Source: Paracyclopina nana (Eukaryota; Arthropoda; Copepoda; Cyclopoida; Cyclopettidae). From it: 64,000 bases of DNA. Positions 40,701-53,411 of the stretch are shown here, piece by piece. The position numbers and the translations under genes are program-made. Each line of letters begins with the position of its first letter. Position 1 is the stretch's first letter. Location of the stretch: assembly GCA_019096065.1 (NCBI GenBank), contig JAGUCH010000001.1:12152001-12216000 (forward strand). Reading direction: 5' to 3'. Under the pieces are notes generated by a model. That model was given only the letters and a program-made list of their open reading frames with translations. It was not told where the DNA came from and made no database searches.

Positions 40701-43700
40701 AAACGACAAAGTCTCCTCTCGTTATCTTTTGGTATATTGTAGCATGGTGGAAGCTTGCGCTCAGCAGTGGTGGATCACATGGAGCAGCAGCACATAAGCG
40801 TCACGTCCGCTTTCCATTTATCACGTCATCCAGACATCCAATTCCCATCCAGTATTTTACTCATAATTCAGCCAGGACTAAAAATCCGCCACTTACTTTT
40901 TTGGTACAGCAGTAACTCGACACCATGGCTGCGTGGTCAGTCACAACTGCAGCAGGGACAATCCAGAGTTAATGCGCGCCCATCTTTCTTTCCAGACTAT
41001 TGACCAGCTCCAGCTCAAAGAGAAGAAATTGAGTAGCTCAACTGACCTCAATTTTCAGCAAGTCTTAAAAATGTCCAGCAGCAGAAAACGCACGGTGAAA
41101 GGCATCATTTTCGTAATTGCGCGCCTTCAAACAATTCTGCGAAACGCGTGTCATCATCAATCTGCAGCCGCAATATGTCCCACTGAAACTGGAAGGTGAA
41201 TACTGCTGGTGGGACATTTTCCATACTGTGTAGCATGATAAAGTATTTATCATAGAGATATTTAAGCAAGGGAATATAGGGTATGCCGTTTCCATGGCAC
41301 ACCTTGGGGCTGTTCTAGAACTGTTTGGCTCACAGTGATGTCTTTAAGCTGCCACCAGGCCTTTTTTTCAATTTAAGAAATTGCACTGCAAATGAATTCT
41401 GTGTAGTGCATGAAAAAAGAGGGAAACTTCATTTGTTTCCAACAAATGTTCTGCTGCTGGCGCAAATGATCCAGTTTGACGACGACGATTCAAAGTTACT
41501 TGGTTCAAAGTTGGATAGGGTGAAAAATAGCATCCCATTTGCATTACTTTTTTCACACACACACTCACACAGTGCTCCACACATCCCCGGATGTTTTTTG
41601 TACAATGATGATCATCTCAGCCCATAATACCCAAGAGGTAGAGGAGGAGGAGGAGAAGAAGAGTATTGGAATGAAAAAGGGGGATTTGCTCGATCTGTCG
41701 ATTCCCTCGAAGAAGGAGCAGAAAAATCCCACCACAACCAACCAACAATGCTTTTCAATGTGTCTCATCTTACAGAAAATAGTAGTAAGTAAAATTCATT
41801 CAGCATTGCCAATCAGCCGTAAGACTCTTATCTTTACAGCACGTCGTGAGCTCACGTTACCAGCTTGCAGTTGACGACTATTGTTCAAATTGTGACTCAG
41901 TCGATTCATTGCTTCGTCTTCTTTTTCTATGGTTTGTTTGCAGGCAAGCTAAGAAAGAATATTTTCCCCTCTCTAGTGTCCCAATTATACACTTCAGTAT
42001 ACTGCAACACACGACTGGTGAGTTACTTTTCAATTGTAATTGGAAGGGGTAGCAGCTATACGTTCATTAATTATAATTGCCTCTTTGTGGAGACCTCTGT
42101 GATTACAGCAGTATGAAATTTTAAAATGCTATTGATTCTCTCTCTCTCACTGCAGCACTAGAGTCGTTACTCCTCGGAGGAAATCTAATTTGGCGGCCAG
42201 AATGACCACGCTGTCGGTGAAGTGCAGTGTTATTAACACAAAAAAGGAGGCTGAATTGCCTCCTCATTGTTAGGGGCTACTATAAGCCAAAAAGGCAGAG
42301 CACACGCGTTCGTATCAAAAAAATTCAACAGTCAGCTTACTTGCAATACATCGTTGAAGAAGAGATAATCTAGAAGCATCGGTCAGGCTAAGCTGGACCA
42401 GAGAATGACTTCCATTGCAAGTAACTGATAAAAAGGAGCTGGGGCTCTGGTTTTGGCTGTATTGAGAAAGAGAGTAGTACAGTTCCATTGATGGGACGAG
42501 ATAGGGAGAAAATCAGGGAGGATATCGACTTGCCAAAAAAAGAAATCCAACTAGCTACATTAAATGGAGAAAAATACACTGGTTTCCAGCATATAGCGAA
42601 CATTTTAACCCTTTTCCTATGTTTAACAACTTGCAAAGCTCTCCTCTCTGATTCCTTTCACTTTGTCACAGTCACAGGTCTGGCACATTCTGTAAAAGCG
42701 GCCATTTGTCAATTCACCTTCATAGAGGATTGTCTTAGCATTAGGGAAAATTCCCTTTATTTCCCCTGCTGCGTCGCATTTTTTGCGGCTTTGACCTTTC
42801 TTCGCCAGCAGTTTTTTTCGATATATCCATCCGCCACAACGACTACGACGGACGCGCACGTTCAAAAGCATTATCATGTTGTCTGAATGCTGCTGTGAAG
42901 AGAGCCAGAAAAATGCAGCAACAAAACTTTGCAGATGGTCGGATACGAAAGTGGCAAAAAGTCTGCCTCCCATTTCAAGCTCGAATTGTCATCCTACCAT
43001 GCTACTACAGCTTTGGTAGCGAGAAAGCCAAGCTCAGATCCTAAGAAACTTTGCTAATTATTATTGCACTTCTAAGATTCTTCCCCCTGAATTTAATTAG
43101 TTAGAAAGTTGAAAAACCTCGATTGTGCCCTTCTTTTCGCCACTCCACCTAAGGTAAAAGTACGTGTGCTGCAGGAGTGACCAGTCGCCCACATATGTTG
43201 GCAAGTAAAAAAAGTGGAGCACTGGGCTTTCTTCATATCTTTTTTGGTATAATAGCAAGCATCTAGGTTAACTGCTGCCACTACAGCAACAACCCCAAAA
43301 GCGAGGAGAGCGCAGCCATAGCCGAGTGGTGGCCATTTTTCACTTGGCCTGAAAGCTCTTCATATGCTCGCTAGGTATACTATATAGTGCAGTGGCAGTC
43401 ACGGAAAGAGGGAAAAGCTTTCTAAGTGATCTGTAGCAAGGTTTTCTGAGGAGAAGCAATGATTCTTGGTGGAATCTAAACGACCAAGTGTACCAGCTAC
43501 TTCTATGGGGGGCTATAGCTCGCTTCTCATCACAACCGGGGGATCTTGGTTGCACCATCGTACTAGAAACCTCATTTCCTGCTATTAACGTGGCCAATCG
43601 TGGCCAAAAAGCAGCGTTGCACCGCAAAAAGGCTGAAACGGGCACTTTTCGGCCATAATCTCAAGCGCACCTCGGGACAGCTGAATTTTGTTTGTTTTGT

Positions 43701-46700
43701 TGTTGTTGTTTTTACGGAGCAGAGCATGGAGGAATTTCATCAAGGCCGTTTCCAGGGCTTTAGGAGATGACCTGGAGCCAACTCCGAGGAGGAGTAAATG
43801 GGAAAAGGTAATCGTATCAAGTGAGGGGGCCACCGCCAACAAAACCAAATCCTCTGGGACTTTTTGCGGAAAGTACTGCACAAACAGCAGTAGTCCTGAT
43901 GGTGAGTGAGCCTGTTTTACTTCTTCTCGATGACCCAAGGCTACAACGCTTTCTTATGGCAACTACCACTACTTCTGCTACTATTGGCTCTTCTCCCAAG
44001 ATTTTATCCACTTTCCTGCCGACATCCCATCGGCCCAGCGCAAAATTATCGTTTCGAAACGAGGCTTTGCATCGACTAGCGGTATGTATAGATTAATTAG
44101 GCCCTACATTGACGCAGCCCCCTTTTTTGAAGCCTCCCATGGGGCCCATCGGTGAACTCCCTTAATCATATTGCATGTATATATTACTATACATGTACAT
44201 GCTGCCAGGGCCATTATTTGAGATGGGAAAATCTTGTGCTACCATGTATCGGCAGATGGATGGATAGGCCACTATGATGGAAAAGCGATGGAGAGATCAG
44301 GCGACGACCCCTTGGAAAAAAATGATGAAATGGGTGGGGCCTACTCTCGCTGACTGCCAACTTTTCGATATATACTGTATGCCTCGATGGACATTGAAAA
44401 AGTTTTACAATATAGCGGAACTGTGCAGCAGGATCACATCGAGGAAGCTTTTTCCGTTTTCAGCCTGCAACCAGGAATGTGGAATCTATATCGGGGAAGA
44501 GTACATTATGCATTATTCATGCAGCATTCAGGCCACCACAGCTCCACGACCGACCACCTCGAAAAAAGGGAGCCAGAATCACCTAAGCTTTGAAAAACGT
44601 GTACACAAATAGAGGAGCAGCGTGGTACGTAGCGGTGCATTTCCCGAGAATTTGTGCAAATCACTAACTTGGCCCTGTCATAACAACAAATCGGAATTGC
44701 GTGAAATGTCCCAAGACCTACTTTGTGAAGAAGAAACTTTTCCTCGTGGAGGATGACTGCAAATTGGATGAACTGCTGCTGCAAAAAGGAGCCATAAATA
44801 GATAATAATTTCCGTGAAGTTGCGGCCGAGCAGAGACTAATCAAGTGGAGTACTTTCTTTGCTTGCGTTTTATGGCCTACGCGCTATTAACTGACTTCTG
44901 GATGAAAATAAAGGGGTTAGTAGTTAAAACGACTGGTGCATGAGCTGAGAAGCTAGGGGAATACACACACCTGCCTACTTCTAGCTCTAGCTGCTCTTTA
45001 AGAGTTGTGTGTGTACGTATATGGCATATTATTAAATTACGAGAAACTTACTCTATTGCTATACGTGGTGTGGCTCAGCTACATAGCAGACAAGAAAAAC
45101 ATGGCCTGCCAAAGAGCTCGTAAATATGCACGCTCGCACGAAATTCGCGTTTGATTGCCTAAAAGTAGTCCATATGATGTTGGTTTTAATGTGTGAGAAA
45201 AGGGGCGGGATGAAACTGGCTGGGTCCGCTGAACACATCTGAATGTGGAGCTGACACGCAAGCCTGACAAATTATACTAAAAAATTCCCTCTTAAGAACA
45301 ACAAGTTTCCCTTTTTACGCTTTACGTCAAGATGTGATTTACCTCCTACTCTCAGATGCATGAGCTGGCAAATTAGCCGGATTTGTAGCTACCATAAAAG
45401 CTGCTCGGCGAAGCGACTTGGAGCGCGCGAGTGAGCCATTTTAATCAATCGATGACTTCCAGGCCATGTTTCGCCTGGGAAAAACACATGATAAATGAGT
45501 ATGAATGAGTTGAACTCGAGGTAATTGAGCCCTACCTGCTGCCATTGTCATAACCAATGAGTGATCAGGAGGTGCATGTCATTAAAAATGCCGACCATGA
45601 TTTGTCTCCTATGATTTATGGGCCAATTTCCTTTTGGTGCTCCGGAGGAGTTCGCTGGTACACGATATGGAGGTCTGCTTATTGCTGTCATCAAAACCTC
45701 GTAAATGATAATGAGCGATATGAATGGTTATTACGCTTACCGTCCGCGCTGAAATTGGTTTTCCATTTGGGTCAAAAGGCTGCTGCTGTCCTTTTTTCAC
45801 TTTGGCAGCGCTCCTGACATTGGCAGCCGAAATCCTTCCCGATGATGGCCGACCATTTGTTTACATAATGACACCCAACTGTCAACCTCCCCAGCCATCA
45901 GCATTCAGCCCAGCTTCCACTGAGAGTTATTTAGCGAAAATCGGCCGTAATAAGCACTCTGCTGCTGCAGCATTCAGCTCCGGATCGGAATAATGACACA
46001 TGATTGATTTTCGCTCTCACTCCGAAAATTGATTTCGATCAGACTTGAACTAGCTTTGGCCATCCCCACCCCTTTGATTGCCGGGCAGCAGCTACAAAAG
46101 CAGCATGCGCATGCTGATGTGTACCGGGTGTCCCTCCGATTTTGGCACAGTTTTTTCGCGAGCTAGAAACTCCGGGACGAAGTCTGACTTTACCCAGGCC
46201 AAACGAATCAAGACTTTTTTGCCATTCTTTTCACGCAGTCACACGCCAATTGTGCATGAATGCCAGTCACCTCACGAAGCTGATGATGGTTTTCACTCTT
46301 TCACATTGAGCTGAGCAGCCCCTTTTTTTGCGGCTCTCACCCGGCCCATCAGGAACCATGATCAATGGACCGTTTCTTGAGGCCGCCCCCAACATGGTGC
46401 TAGGCTGCTACCATGACCAGGCTTTACTTGCCACCAGAGGGCAGAAATTTGCCAGAAAAACGGACGAAATCGGACAGGGTGCCAGAATCCATCAAAAAAA
46501 GTTCTCCCCTCTTACTTCTTTTGCTATGATTAATTGAATTTGCGGCAAGAGCCTTCCTTGTTGCTGGGGAGCAATTCTTTATTCATGGAAATTCAGGATC
46601 GGATCGGCGGTCCAGTTATGGCTGTAAATCAGTATGTTAATGCAAGGTCAGGCTAAAACTGGGGGCCAAACCTTTGAGAAGAGAAACGTAATTTGCTTAG

Positions 46701-49700
46701 GTCAAGTCGGCTTTTGGCATTTAACAGCTCCAATAAGTCATCCCCATGGCATTTAGGAGGAAAGAGGGGAAAACATTGACCACTAACCTCAAATTGAACG
46801 TTCAATTCTGCACACAGACCTTCAAATATTTGCTCTGCAATTGATGCCCAAAAACATGCCATTCGGATGTGTGACGAGGGCACATGTTATCCCAAAAGAG
46901 ACCTTCTGGAGTGCGCCTCTCATCTTTTGCATTAGCGAATGTTTATGTTACGAAGGAGCTTTTCGGTCGTTACCAGGCTGTGAAAATTCAATAGTCACCA
47001 CGTGTTGAACTAAATTCCCCAAATCGGGGGTATTTTGGCAAAATTGTGGCACAGTGGCAGCTGAAGCGTTTCCAGTCGCAAGCAAGGTGAGCTCGACCGT
47101 CTCTTTTCGTACGTTTTGTAGCATTTCACCCTGCTTGGCCCGAAAACCAGCCCTTTCTGGAGCCAGTTCGGCAGCTGACGACGTCTAATTGGGCAAAGAA
47201 CAATTGCACCGAGTCTTGCCTTGTTTTAAAGAGATTTGTTAAAGTCGTTACGTCACCTTCGCAATAGAGGCGATTTGGTGAGGAGCAATTTTGGTGTATT
47301 TTCATTAGCCATGAGCTGCATGTAATTTGAAGCAGGGTCTGTCCTCCACTGCGCGATTGCCTCACCACGGCCCCTCACTCACCGGGAAGAACTACTCTAT
47401 ATATGCACTACAACATGGCATACTACATACAGTATAGTGGTAGTAGGTTGAAGAAAAAAGTTGGTCGTAAATCTCGTTCCCCATGCAATGCTTTTAGGCT
47501 GCGCGTAAGACTAGCTCGTCCAGCTGCAGACGACGAGAGATGAATGAGAGTAGCTGAAAAACGGTATCCCAAGACCTGTCTGGCATTGCCAATGATTTGA
47601 TTGACCAATTTTTGGGCAGTTGACAGAATGGGCAAAGAATCGTCGTGCTGATGATGATCATCAGTAGCCGTGATCAATTGTTGAGGGAAAGTGACGCACA
47701 AATTGCCCATCGTTTTTTGCCCACCGTGACATCCGTAAAGATCATCAAAATTGTATGGAGTAACGAGCTGAAGGTTAGCTACTGCGAGCTGCTGCCATCA
47801 TTATTGCCCCCTTCTTTATGCCATTACAGTCGGAATTGCTGGGTTAGACTTCCTTCTCTTACAGCGGCAGGAGAAAAAAAATCAATTCCATTTCATACCA
47901 CCACCATCCAATTCCTGGGACTGAAGAGTGACAGCATTTTTCCATGCTCCAACATGCAAAAGATGAATTGTCACGCCAACTGTGCTGATAATGATGCACC
48001 ATGTGATGGTCAAAGATTACCGGGAAGCTGATCTCATTTCCTATAACTGTGGCATATCCACTCACATTTTATGCCATCATGAGGCAAAAAACCAGGTCAG
48101 TTACCTTTTTCAAAAAGCTAGCTGCTGCGGCTGCGGCTGGCCCAACAACCAATCTTCGGGGCCACTCGACATGACTCTTTTTACCTAGCTTGGCTCAATA
48201 CCTCACATAAAAGGTTCTCTCGAAGTTGGTACATAGCAGTATATCGCAAACGGCGCCTCTCACTCATTAGGCATTGTTGCTCGCCATTAATGGCTATTGA
48301 AAGGGCGACATGCATGCAGCGAATTTAGCTCGCTTCTTGATCATAATGAGCCAGCAGCTGTTTGTTCTCCACTCACCCATAAGGCAAACACAAGCCTTGG
48401 TTCTACTATCGATCAACTTTTTAACGACATTCACAGCTTACTATCATCGATTTTCCACCCAAATACATGTTTGTTGCTGCCTGCCTGCCTGCTGCTGCTG
48501 GATGGATGGATGGACCTTGTGTGCGCAACTTGGCCAATTCAAAACCAACGACATGAGACTAATTTCTCGCGACATCATCGCAAACTACACTTTGTGGGAG
48601 AATTCGGGCGCTTTTTCTCAATCTCCCCCTAGTTGAGCTCAAAACGTAGTAGCAGTGTGCGAGTCCCCCTCAGCCTTCTCCTATTCCTCCTCCGGATTTA
48701 AAAAAGAAAAGAGAACCTTCTACCTCGAGAACGCCTCATGCCAAAAAGTGTATTCCCAATCAACTAAAAGAGCCGTGGTCGTTGTAGTCCAGCCAAGAAA
48801 ACAAACGAGGGAAAAAATGCCTACTAGCTCGGTTTTCTCAAGATTGCTTCTTGGTAGCCAGACGAAAGCTAAATCTATTGATTGTTGGGTAGCTGCGATG
48901 AGGAAAGCAGCTAGCCTTGATACTTTATAACATGGCGGACCATTAGAAGATGGCACAAATCATCGTGACGACGTCGGCTAAAGTTGGGTCAAAATGAAAG
49001 TTTTCTTGCTGCAGCAAATCTTTGGCCCCCAGGTTTTATTATTCGATGCACTACAAAAGGAGGGATTTCTTAATGGGATTGAGGCCACGGATCAGCCACG
49101 CCCATTTTGGCCGAGCTGTAGCATTCAAACTGGAAAACCGACGACCCAAAGCTCATATATCAAAGGAATTTTCAAAGAACACTATGCAGACTTTGCCTTC
49201 AGGAGCAGACAGTTGGGCCGCTCGCCCGCGTTCAAGAACCATGAAAAATAAATCTCGACCGAGCTTGATTTCGCTCCCTTTTTCTATAATTACCGAAGGA
49301 GAGGAGAAAATGTGTCAGCCTCGGAAGAGGCCTTCATTTCTGTCCGTATTCTGCGCGCATCTAATGGCAAAGCCTGTTAGGTACAGAACAGCATAATTCT
49401 AGTAGGTATACTGTATCGAGCGGCCACTTCTTGCTCGGGAGGACTGTAGCGATGACCAGCTGCACTTCGGCTGAAAGGAGCAGCTATGGCAAGACATAAA
49501 TCATGCAAATCGAGTCTATGTCATCACTATGTGTGTATAGCATGCACAAGATTAGACCATTCCAAAATAGCGGCAGCGCAAGAATTTGTTCAGTAATGTA
49601 GCTTGAAATGGGATCATCATCGTGCAAGCCTATCTCTTCTGGCTGTCAACTGCGCGTACTAGCGGGCTTTGGCATCATCATATCCACTGCAAGCTCTCAG

Positions 49701-51118
49701 TAGACCTCCTTTTGGCTTCCCCGTAGCCAAGCTGACAGCTCCCTCCTAACAACGTAGCTTCTTCTCCTAATGCTGATGCTGCTGGTGTGTTTGCATAAGC
49801 AGCATTCTCGTTCGTCGTTGCCCTAATTGAGCAGCTTCTTTCGAATTCGGGAGAAATGGTGGAAATGGCGCGTCACACATACTTATATAGATTGCTGGGC
49901 TCCTTCTCCTCGTCGTTATTGTCGTAATGGCCGTTTACTGCGGGCAATAATGATGTCTGGAGCAAAGTAGCCACCCATGAAGACCAGACACCACCGCAAA
50001 CGTAGAGGGAAGTAGTAGTGTCCCCTTTTTGCCATGTTGCTCCTTATGGCGTGCCATAAAATCTGGAAGCCATTTGCATTTTCACACTATTATGCCACAA
50101 CGCGCTGCATGCGTCAAAAGGCACAAAAGCAATGTCAGGCCATCTTGGCAGAGTCCTCATTGATAAGCCGAGTCAGAGCAAAGACCACTGGAAAACGACG
50201 GCTTTCCGCGCTCGTACTACTGCACTGTAATCCGCTCGTAATTAGGCCGCGACTTTCTTGTGTGGGAGAATCGCGTGCGTCGGATGTAGTAGGAAAGTGC
50301 AATCAATCTGGTGGGGAGCGATTTTAATTGGCCCGCGACTTATAGACATTCACCAGCTACGACGAGTCAGTTGTACGCAGTCAGAGATGCGGAGGGCGAA
50401 ACCAATTTGAAAGCTAATTACTCATTTGTGGAGATGGCTGCACACTTTTTTCTTCGAGTCACCCTGCTCCTCGACACGCCAAGTCATCATCATCCGATGC
50501 TGCCAGAGTCGAGTCAGCGGCAAACCAATATAAAATGTGTCGTTGAACGGTCGAAGACGAAGGCACACACAAGCCTCTGGCCATCATTATAGCCCGAGTC
50601 TACATTCAAGTCCGAGCTGCCCGCATGTATGAGGCAATAAATGGAGGTCAACCTGATATCAAAGCGAATGGAGATGTCACCGCGCGCCAATATCCTCTCT
50701 TCATTTCCTCTCATTTTTTACGATCCCCCAGCTCATGACACAAAGCGCACGAGGATTTGCGGTTGAACTGCATTATTGCTAAAACGAACTTGCGTCGCCA
50801 TTGCGCACTAAATAAAAAAATAGAAGTCACCGCACTAGGATATAAACACGTGTGTGTGCGTACTATGGCAATTGCGTTCTTCGCCATAGTAGGTCATTCG
50901 AGAAAAAATGTGGGAATAGCGTTTATTTCTTCTCCCGTTAAGCAAGTGGCAAAAAGAAAAATTGTCACTTCTCAAATTATTCTTGTGAATTGGCATCACG
51001 CTGAGTCGACTTCCTCGCGCGACAGAACATGGTAAACTTCTAGATATGTATTATTTAGAGTCGGTCGCAAAGCGTTGAATGCTGCGGGAAATGGAATCAA
51101 TTTAGGTGATGATGATGC
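36191..51118. other. Gene-poor intergenic DNA between SoxC and the LTR element
   Basis: No gene can be supported. The longest frames (163 codons at 38467-38958, 132 codons at 42488-42886) have no domain or family resemblance. Visible items are a long GA microsatellite at 37695, a small perfect hairpin at 42246-42265 (AGGAGGC, 6-base loop, GCCTCCT), and scattered CTG/CAG and GAT runs. Confidence 0.55.
37695..37728. repeat. (GA)17 microsatellite
   Basis: An uninterrupted run of about 17 GA dinucleotides, the longest pure dinucleotide repeat in the window. GA runs of this kind can bind GAGA-type factors in arthropods, but no specific role can be read here. Confidence 0.92.
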
Positions 51119-51122
51119 ACTT
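51119..51122. repeat. Left target-site duplication (ACTT) of the LTR element
   Basis: ACTT precedes the TG of the 5' LTR and is repeated as ACTT at 57513-57516 directly after the CA of the 3' LTR. A 4-bp duplication fits LTR-element integration and argues that everything between entered as one unit. On its own a 4-bp match has a 1 in 256 chance. Confidence 0.75.
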
Positions 51123-51387
51123 TGTGTAGGACTTTCTACGCTCGAGGCCGAGGCTGAGGCCGGAACGGAGGCCAAGACGAGACGTCTAGACGAGAGGCCA
51201 CGATGGAGGCCGCAACGGAGGCCGCACCCGAAAGTCTAGCTATAAAACCTCTCTACACTCACACACTCACGCTCACTCTTTCGTACACGCTTATTGGACC
51301 ACCTTGGAACGCAAATAAACATCTCACTATTTCAACTAGCCTTCCCTTTTCGTAGCGGTAAGACGAACCTGAAAAAGTCTCTATACA
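51123..51387 (+). repeat. 5' LTR
   Basis: The LTR is 265 bp, begins TGTGTAGG and ends CTATACA. A GGAGGCC-rich U3 segment is followed by a TATA box (TATAAAA, 51241-51247), a CACTCACAC tract, a poly(A) signal (AATAAA, 51314-51319) and a strong splice-donor-like site CG|GTAAGA at 51357/51358 in U5. The TATA-to-AATAAA spacing implies a short R region of about 60-70 nt. It reads the same as the copy at 57248-57512. Confidence 0.92.
51241..51247 (+). promoter_or_regulatory. TATA box of the 5' LTR
   Basis: TATAAAA stands about 70 bp upstream of the LTR poly(A) signal, as expected for an LTR promoter. Transcription would start near 51270. Confidence 0.75.
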
Positions 51388-51550
51388 AAACTGGCGATCC
51401 GGACTATTCCGCTAAGAGATCGCTAGTTTGAGATACAGACTTTTTTGCATGAATAATTGTACGCAAGAATACAATAATTAGAGGAAATTTTAATAATGAT
51501 TGGAGTAAACGAGATAGAAAGGCAACCTTTGAGAAATGAGGATGTAGCAG
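51358..51550 (+). other. Possible leader intron starting in U5
   Basis: CG|GTAAGA at 51358 is a near-consensus donor inside the LTR. A matching acceptor may be GTAGCAG|AAATCC ending at 51550. The exon that follows opens a clean reading frame, while the leader exon contains no ATG after the presumed start site. Such a spliced subgenomic message is known from retroviruses. Here it is only a sequence-based proposal. Confidence 0.4.
51392..51409 (+). other. Primer-binding-site-like tract
   Basis: Four bases after the 5' LTR the sequence reads TGGCGATCCGGACTATTC. PBS sequences begin TGG because they pair with the CCA end of a tRNA, and TGGCG is frequent in insect LTR elements primed by tRNAs ending CGCCA. 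I cannot assign the tRNA by eye, so this is a positional and partial sequence match. Confidence 0.5.
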
Positions 51551-51617
51551 AAATCCATCATGTTCGAACGCCATCGAGGCATTCGTCAAGGCACTCGTCA
51601 CGAGCTTTTTGGTAGAC

Positions 51618-53091
51618 ATGTACCACTATGCCATGGATGACATGGAGGAGGACTCTTTGGTGCCAGTGCACAATTCGCTCGCTTGTGCGATTTCGGTTGC
51701 ACTTCGGCTACCAACGGCTACAGTAGAAGAAAAGGTAATCGCCAAACGGCAGTTAAAGGCCCACTAGAGCTTAACAAATTTAAGGGATATAGAGAACGTT
51801 GTATAAGAGCCTTACACTTGGCGTCTGCATGCAGAATCTTTCTTGATGAGGCAAAAAACTAATTAATCCTCAGGCTTACAACGCAGATTTGCCTGAGATA
51901 AATGTAATTTCAGCTTTTAACGCAAAATATTTTAGCAAAAATATCCAATTAAACCTATCAGTAGAATCTTCTGATGTAAAACTGGAAAACGAGCCAATAT
52001 GCGAAATAAGGGCTCAAAGAAGAAAGAAAAAAGCCTCGAGAATATATGGGATCTCGTCTCTCTACATGTTAGTGTGTATAGCAGCCAGCTCTGCAGTTTT
52101 CGCTGAAAGCCAACTTCAAGGAAACAAGGCCGCCAGGGAAAGAGAGCAAAATCCTTCTTGGCAAAAAATGGAGCTCCACTCGAGGCTGGAACGAGACATG
52201 AGAAAGCCCGAAAGCAATTTCCTCTTCGCAGTCTCCAGCTCAAAGGAGAAAGGCCATTATGTGAGGCCCACACGCAATCTTGAAGCCCATAAGACGCCTC
52301 TGCCTCAAGGCCGAGAGGGCTTACTCGCAATCTCGACAAAGGAAGCCTTTTTCGCAATGCAGCATTTTCAGCAAAATGAGCAAAAAGGCCACCTTTCCTC
52401 TCCTCGGTCAAAAAGTATAAATAATCTTGATGAAAAATTGCGAATGAATGAGGTGCTTAAAAATAGAGCAAGAAGCAGTGAAACTCATGTAAAAATAAAT
52501 ATAATTGCATGCCTTCTAGTAATAAGGGTAATATACATAGTATGTAAGATAATGATATTATTAAAGGCCAAATATATGTGTGCACAAGGAGAAAAAATAA
52601 ACAGGAAAATATTTGAGAGCCTCCGCGGATCGAGGCGGATATTTCGGATTTTTGAGAATAAAAAAGTACGTTTTCCACGGAGGAAAAACAAAAAACTGTG
52701 TTTTACGATTTTGCGGAAACAAAATAAGGTTAAAAAGAGTACTTGCATAAAAAAAATGCTGACGACAAATAAACAAAAGGAGAAATTTCGAATCCAAATG
52801 ATGAAATCAAAACTCAAACAGGTGAAAAAGAGCATCAACATTGCAGAAGCAGGAATAATTGATTCTGATTTTCGTGGCCAAGTCATGCTTTTTTTGCGCA
52901 AAATAGGTATTGAATTGAAATACAAGAGAGGAGACTCTTTGGCTCAACTTATGATCATCCCAAACTACATGGGTCGAGTCGAAAATTGTGAAAACTTACC
53001 TAAAGAAGAAGAACAGCATACCCACGAGGGCTTTGGTTCCACTGGGAACTGCCCAAATGTAGACTTTACTTTCGAGGAAAATCAGAACTAG
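51618..53091 (+). CDS. Sense-strand ORF with C-terminal partial dUTPase-like domain (spliced model)
   Basis: The model joins 51618-51734 and 51874-53091 (444 aa) through a 139-bp intron. The donor is AAAG|GTAATC, the acceptor is TCCTCAG|GCT, and splicing is phase 0. The second exon is open without the first from 51850. The last ~90 residues carry trimeric dUTPase motifs. These are motif 3 AGIIDSDFRG (52849-52878) with the catalytic Asp, motif 4 KRGDSLAQL (from 52924) and the Gly-rich motif 5 EGFGSTG (53026-53046). A weak motif 2 (RIQMMKSKL) is just upstream. Motif 1 (AGYDLY-type) is not found and the middle is Lys-rich and AT-rich, so the enzyme fold looks incomplete or diverged. Two hydrophobic stretches (about 52050-52110 and 52500-52560) are of unknown role. 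AATAAA follows at 53205. By family knowledge dUTPase hydrolyses dUTP to dUMP and limits uracil in newly made DNA; some retroviruses and Ty3/Gypsy elements encode it. Activity here is doubtful. Confidence 0.6.
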
Positions 53092-53204
53092 ATAATATGT
53101 GCATGCTTATAAAGTAATAATACCGTAAAAACAAAGTTGACTTGGTATCATTTCACTTAAAAAATGGCCATTATTCTTAAGAGAAACGAACCGACTTCAC
53201 TTTA

Positions 53205-53210
53205 AATAAA
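53205..53210 (+). terminator. Poly(A) signal of the sense dUTPase-like gene
   Basis: AATAAA stands 114 nt after the stop codon, overlapping a second near-copy (AATAAAATAAA). If used, it would end a sense transcript long before the 3' LTR. That is odd for a retroelement genome and fits a gene-like unit. Confidence 0.5.
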
Positions 53211-53380
53211 ATAAAAATCTCATCTTTCCAACCACTTCAGCTTTGCATGAAAAAATAGCAAATAAACCTTGCAATTAAAAATAAACAACTAGCAGAAAAA
53301 TTGGCAAAAACAAACGCACACAAAATAACTTTAGTTGGAAACAAAAATGATACCAAACAGAATTTCATTAAAAACCTAGA

Positions 53381-53386
53381 TTTATT
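53381..53386 (-). terminator. Poly(A) signal of the antisense coiled-coil gene
   Basis: On the minus strand AATAAA lies about 26 nt after the TAA stop of the gene that ends at 53412. It faces the sense-strand poly(A) signal at 53205, so the two transcription units converge in a ~170-bp gap. Confidence 0.7.
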
Positions 53387-53411
53387 GCAGCATAATCTGA
53401 TTCAACTATGC

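Noticed and set aside
42246..42265. Perfect 7-bp hairpin (AGGAGGC/GCCTCCT) as a terminator or small RNA
   Set aside because: It is too short and isolated for a microRNA precursor, and intrinsic terminators of this kind do not apply to a eukaryotic genome.
51932..52411. 159-codon minus-strand frame
   Set aside because: It is opposite the sense dUTPase-like exon and has no splice or poly(A) support, so it is most likely a shadow.
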